The position numbers and the translations under genes are program-made. DNA of 64,000 nt from Verrucomicrobia subdivision 3 bacterium UBA693 (GTDB lineage: Bacteria > Verrucomicrobiota > Verrucomicrobiia > Limisphaerales > UBA8199): NCBI GenBank assembly GCA_002298785.1, contig DBMR01000008.1:1-64000 (forward strand), given 5' to 3'. The notes beneath the pieces were generated by a model. That model had not been told where the DNA came from and made no database searches. It was given only the letters and a program-made list of their open reading frames with translations. Of this stretch, positions 60,824 through 64,000 are shown one piece after another (the first letter of the stretch is position 1; each line of letters starts with the position of its first letter).

Positions 60824-60882
60824 CGAAAAGCTGTGGGGAATCGGGAAGGTCAATTCACCCGCGTAGGTGGAGAGTCGGTGGG

Positions 60883-63051
60883 TTAACCAGAGAGTCGCTC
60901 TTCGCAGCATTCCAGCAGACGCTTGGTCAGGTGGGCGCGCTCGGGGAAGCGAGTGCTCAGGAAGATATGCCGGGCGAGCGTCAGGGTGGTGTAAGCCCGA
61001 ACGGATGGCCGCACCTCGACCCCCGCCAAATTGACAAAGCGGTCCTCCAGCGCCTGCTCGACGTCCGCCAACGCCGCCGGGTCGCCGCGCTCGCGCAACG
61101 CCTGTTCAATGACGTGGCCAATGAAATTCCCGGCATCCAATCCCGGATCACCCAGGCAATAGAGATCAAAATCAATCAGCCACAATCGGGGACCGTCCAC
61201 GAGTACTTGCGCCGGGTAGAAATCCCGGTGACTGCCGCAGGGTTTCAACATCGGCTGACTCGCCCCTAAGGATTTGCAGGCCGACATCAACACCAGCAGC
61301 CGTGAGTGCCAGTCCGGTTTCAGCGCGGCGACCTTGTCGAGGCACGTTTCCAGGATGCGCAACTCATCCGCCATGGTGTGTTGCTTTTCTGTCGGCACCC
61401 CGCATCCGTGAATTTTTTGGATGGCCTGCGCGACGCGTTTCGCCAGGGCGACGCGTAGTGTCGGACCTTCTGTCGCCAACACCTGTTCCGAGGTCACCCC
61501 GGGGACCTTCCGCTGAAACCACATTTGCATTGCGGAAATGGTCCCAATCGGTTCGGGGACGGAAATGCCATCGGCGCTGTGGGCGTCGAAGCCGGCGTCC
61601 CAAAACGCGGAGAGCTGGCGGTAACCTTCGTTCCCCGAACGGCGGGCCCGGAGCTTTCCCAGCAACGTGACCCGCTCCGAGGGGGCCGCTGGTGATTTCA
61701 CCTCCACTTCGTACTCGACCACGGCGCGCCGTCCCGGTTTGTGGCGGGTGACTCGGATGGCCTTAAGTTTTAGCCGTCCCGTGCCTGAAAGCCGTGGCAA
61801 CCGTCGTTTGAGCTCGTGCCGGGCCGTCTCGAAGTTCAGGGCCGCAGCGAGCCCTGGCAAAGCCTGGTCCGCCGCGGCACCGAACGGGTCTTCAACCACT
61901 CCCTCGACCTGGCGGAGGGCAACGAAGGTGGCGCCGGGGAAGACGGCCGGCGTGGACTGTGGACGGCGGGATTCGTCACGCCGCAGCAAGCTCCCCCACA
62001 GCGCCAGCAGCGAATCCACTTGCCGGGTTACGGAAAATCTCTGTTCCGCCCGCTGTCGCGCGGCGGCACGCATCTGCTCGTGCAGCGTACGGTTTAATAA
62101 GAGCGTTTCCATGGCCGAGGCCAGCGCGTTCGCATCGTCCGGTTGCACGAGCAGACCAGTTACACCATCAGCCACCAGTTCGGGAATTCCACCCACCCGG
62201 GTGGCCACCACCGGGACTCCGGAAGCCGCCGCTTCCATGAGGCTCACCGGCATGCCTTCATTGTTACTGGTCAGCACCCCGAGCACAGCACGCTGCCACC
62301 AGCGCCGCACGTCACTTTGGGTGGCGGCGCCGGTCATTTGGACCACCGCCTCCAGGCGCAGCGCGCTGCGCTTTGCTTCCAGTTCCGTCCGCAACGGTCC
62401 GTCGCCAACCATGGCGCACCGAAATCGGACGCCTCGGTCCCGCAGCACCGCGCACGCATCCAGGAGCAGGCCAAGGTTCTTAACTGCGACGTGGCGGGCC
62501 ACGCAGACCACCAGCGGCGCAGCCGTTGATTCCTCCGAAGTTAGAGTTTCTAGTGGGTGGAAATGCTCGGTATCCACCCCGCACGGGATGACCTGGATGT
62601 GCGCGGGCAACACACCGAAAGTCTTCACGATGTGATCCCGGTTGGCTTCCGAAACCGTAATGACCGAGCGCGCGGCCTCCGCGCGTGCCCGAAAGTCCAG
62701 GGGCGGCTTGCGATGAATGTCGTAGCCATGCGCGGTAAAGGTGAAAGGGATGCCGGTCAGGCGGGAAAGTTCCCATGCCTTCTCGGTGGCTTCACGGGCG
62801 AAATGAGCGTGGATCAGGTCTGGCTGAAAGCCGTGCAAGATCTCGAGGAATTTGCCAGGGTCGTATTCGACGATCGAGTCCAGCCCGGCGCGTTGGATAA
62901 TTTCGTGCTGCGGTTCCGGGCGTGGCGGAAGCAACGACAGAATCCGCAACTTGATTCCTCGCCGGCGCAGTTCCGCGAGCTCTCCGGCGATGAAGGTTTC
63001 CGAGATTTTCGGAAAGATGTTCAGCACGTAGGCGAGGCGCTGGGGCTGCAT
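60883..63051 (-). CDS. GT4 glycosyltransferase fused to an APH-like kinase domain
   Basis: 722 aa. Residues 1 to about 365 are a GT-B glycosyltransferase of family 4: NIFPKISETFIAGEL, HAHFAREATEKAW, FTFTAHGYDIH, PCGVDTEHFHP, and the donor-binding NEGMPVSLMEAAASGVPVVAT. After a linker, residues from about 390 on resemble the aminoglycoside phosphotransferase/choline kinase fold. The catalytic loop is HRDFYPAQ (H608) and the metal loop IDFD (D627/D629), followed by GDPGLDAGNF. Both halves look active. It probably transfers a sugar and phosphorylates a sugar or lipid-linked acceptor in envelope glycan assembly. It begins 4 bp after the stop of the upstream GT4 gene, so the two are an operon. Confidence 0.87.
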   Translation of the reverse strand: MQPQRLAYVLNIFPKISETFIAGELAELRRRGIKLRILSLLPPRPEPQHEIIQRAGLDSIVEYDPGKFLEILHGFQPDLIHAHFAREATEKAWELSRLTGIPFTFTAHGYDIHRKPPLDFRARAEAARSVITVSEANRDHIVKTFGVLPAHIQVIPCGVDTEHFHPLETLTSEESTAAPLVVCVARHVAVKNLGLLLDACAVLRDRGVRFRCAMVGDGPLRTELEAKRSALRLEAVVQMTGAATQSDVRRWWQRAVLGVLTSNNEGMPVSLMEAAASGVPVVATRVGGIPELVADGVTGLLVQPDDANALASAMETLLLNRTLHEQMRAAARQRAEQRFSVTRQVDSLLALWGSLLRRDESRRPQSTPAVFPGATFVALRQVEGVVEDPFGAAADQALPGLAAALNFETARHELKRRLPRLSGTGRLKLKAIRVTRHKPGRRAVVEYEVEVKSPAAPSERVTLLGKLRARRSGNEGYRQLSAFWDAGFDAHSADGISVPEPIGTISAMQMWFQRKVPGVTSEQVLATEGPTLRVALAKRVAQAIQKIHGCGVPTEKQHTMADELRILETCLDKVAALKPDWHSRLLVLMSACKSLGASQPMLKPCGSHRDFYPAQVLVDGPRLWLIDFDLYCLGDPGLDAGNFIGHVIEQALRERGDPAALADVEQALEDRFVNLAGVEVRPSVRAYTTLTLARHIFLSTRFPERAHLTKRLLECCEERLSG

Positions 63052-63055
63052 ATGG

Positions 63056-64000
63056 TCACTTTCGCCGGCTGGTCCTGAGAGGCTTTGCCAGTTTCACCAC
63101 GCGCTCGGCGTTATGGTCCCAGGTGAACTTGCGCCGCACGAGTTTCGCTGCTGCCTGGCCGAGGTCGGACCGCAGTTCCGGCTTTGCCAGCAGGCGTTCA
63201 CAGCAGGTGAGCAGGGCGTTGAAGTCGCCGGGCGGATAGAGCAAGCCGGTGCGGCCATTTGTCACCACGTCCGAGATTTGCCCCACATCCGCCGCCACTA
63301 CTGCGGCGCCGCATGCCATGTATTCGAAAAGCTTCAGCGGGGAGAAATAGAAATCGTGGTTGTGCCGGGGATAAGGTGCCAGGGCGATGTCGAATCCGCG
63401 GATGATATCCGGCACCGACTCGTGCAGCAAAGCGCCGGTGAAAGTGACTTTGCGTTGCAGCCCGCGCTGTTGGAAGGAGCGTTCCAGTTCGCCACGCAGT
63501 TGGCCATCGCCGGCAATCACCAGGCGCAGGTCCGGGTGGCTCCGGCTTAACCGCGCCAGCAACTTCGGTAAAATCTCCACGCCATGCCACGGGCGCAGAC
63601 CGCCGACAAATCCCAGCACGGGGCCGGGCGAAACGCTCGATTTCCCACGGTCCGGCGGTCGGGGATGAAACAAGTCCGGGTCCACGCCATTGGGCATCAC
63701 CTGAATCCGGCGCTTCGGGACTCCGAGCGAGCTCACGTGCCGGGCTAATTCGGCCGATACGACGACCACAGCGTCAGCCTGCATGAGGGTCCACCGCTCG
63801 GCCTCGGCGGCCAGGTTGCCAAATCCTGTGGAGCGATAGGCGGTTTGCTCCACGGCCAGCGGCGCATTGAGTTCCACGATGTGGGGCACGTGAAATTTCT
63901 CCGCCAACCGCGCCCCCGCCGTGGCGTAGAGCGAGGCGCGCTCGTAAATGAACGCCGGTCGATTGCGGTTGAACCACGGCTTCAGGCCGCGCGCGAGTTG
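63056..64000 (-). CDS. GT4 glycosyltransferase, 5' end outside the window
   Basis: At least 314 codons are present, and the frame remains open to the window edge (RPAFIYERASLYATAGARLAEKF at the start of what is visible). A GTG or ATG further upstream is expected. GT-B features: VMPNGVDPDLFHP, GFVGGLRPWHGVE, VTFTGALLHESVPDIIRGFDIALAPY and FSPLKLFEYMACGAAVVAADVG for donor binding. Partner of the GT4-kinase fusion immediately downstream in a polysaccharide or glycolipid pathway. Confidence 0.92.
   Translation of the reverse strand, partial: QLARGLKPWFNRNRPAFIYERASLYATAGARLAEKFHVPHIVELNAPLAVEQTAYRSTGFGNLAAEAERWTLMQADAVVVVSAELARHVSSLGVPKRRIQVMPNGVDPDLFHPRPPDRGKSSVSPGPVLGFVGGLRPWHGVEILPKLLARLSRSHPDLRLVIAGDGQLRGELERSFQQRGLQRKVTFTGALLHESVPDIIRGFDIALAPYPRHNHDFYFSPLKLFEYMACGAAVVAADVGQISDVVTNGRTGLLYPPGDFNALLTCCERLLAKPELRSDLGQAAAKLVRRKFTWDHNAERVVKLAKPLRTSRRK

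Noticed and set aside
1..64000. Search by eye for tRNA, rRNA, insertion sequences, prophage genes and riboswitches
   Set aside because: No convincing T-loop/anticodon patterns, rRNA blocks, transposases or phage structural genes were seen.

Overview
The window looks like a chromosome segment from a GC-rich, Gram-negative verrucomicrobium, probably of the Pedosphaera/Limisphaera type. This is inferred from three stand-alone type II pseudopilins (the DUF1559-like kind common in the Planctomycetes-Verrucomicrobia-Chlamydiae (PVC) group), a Tat-exported Gfo/Idh/MocA oxidoreductase, LptD and heptose-nucleotide enzymes of an LPS outer membrane, an OprB porin, dispersed palindromic repeats with a GCGGACTTCCAAGTCCGC core, and mostly weak Shine-Dalgarno signals. 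I found no rRNA, tRNA, CRISPR array, insertion sequence or prophage. Nearly all the sequence is coding.

Layout. 0-5.5 kb (minus strand): an oxidoreductase, then a GntR (YtrA-type) regulator, ABC ATPase and ABC permease operon whose permease carries a fused RCC1-like repeat domain. 5.6-20.4 kb: a mixed metabolic region with a secreted protein, an aldo/keto reductase, a YkgJ-like protein, a 1133-residue protein that may be a PPi-type PEP carboxykinase, two pseudopilins (one flanked by repeats), a phosphoesterase with a CBM9-like tail, a sugar nucleotidyltransferase, a PHP phosphatase, a DUF423 membrane protein and a CBS/DRTGG-type family II pyrophosphatase.

21.0-32.2 kb (plus strand): one compact eight-gene run with an ABC permease, three SPFH (HflK/HflC/prohibitin-like) membrane proteins, a His-rich P1B metal ATPase, an ABC ATPase, a second ABC permease and a membrane-anchored helical-repeat protein. 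It looks like a single membrane-associated machine. 32.3-37.4 kb: a small zincin, a 1208-residue secreted subtilase and a lipid kinase.

37.4-51.6 kb: a signalling island. Its core, read on the minus strand, is a PhcB-like SAM methyltransferase, a six-TM PhcS-like histidine kinase and a PhcR-like receiver-kinase, in the same order as the phcBSR quorum-sensing genes of Ralstonia. Around it are two more receiver-kinase hybrids (one lacking the phosphoacceptor histidine), a soluble kinase, an OprB porin, a hydrolase-DUF2156 fusion and a phosphoesterase.

51.6-64 kb: envelope functions, with LptD, a DUF4230 protein, a heptose-1-phosphate adenylyltransferase, a zinc-ribbon protein, a GDPD-like phosphodiesterase, a third pseudopilin, a secreted beta-helix protein and two glycosyltransferases, one fused to an APH-type kinase domain. 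The last gene runs off the window.

The strongest candidates for an undescribed system are the phcBSR-like cell-density module (41-45.2 kb) and the SPFH/ABC/P-type ATPase operon (21-32.2 kb).
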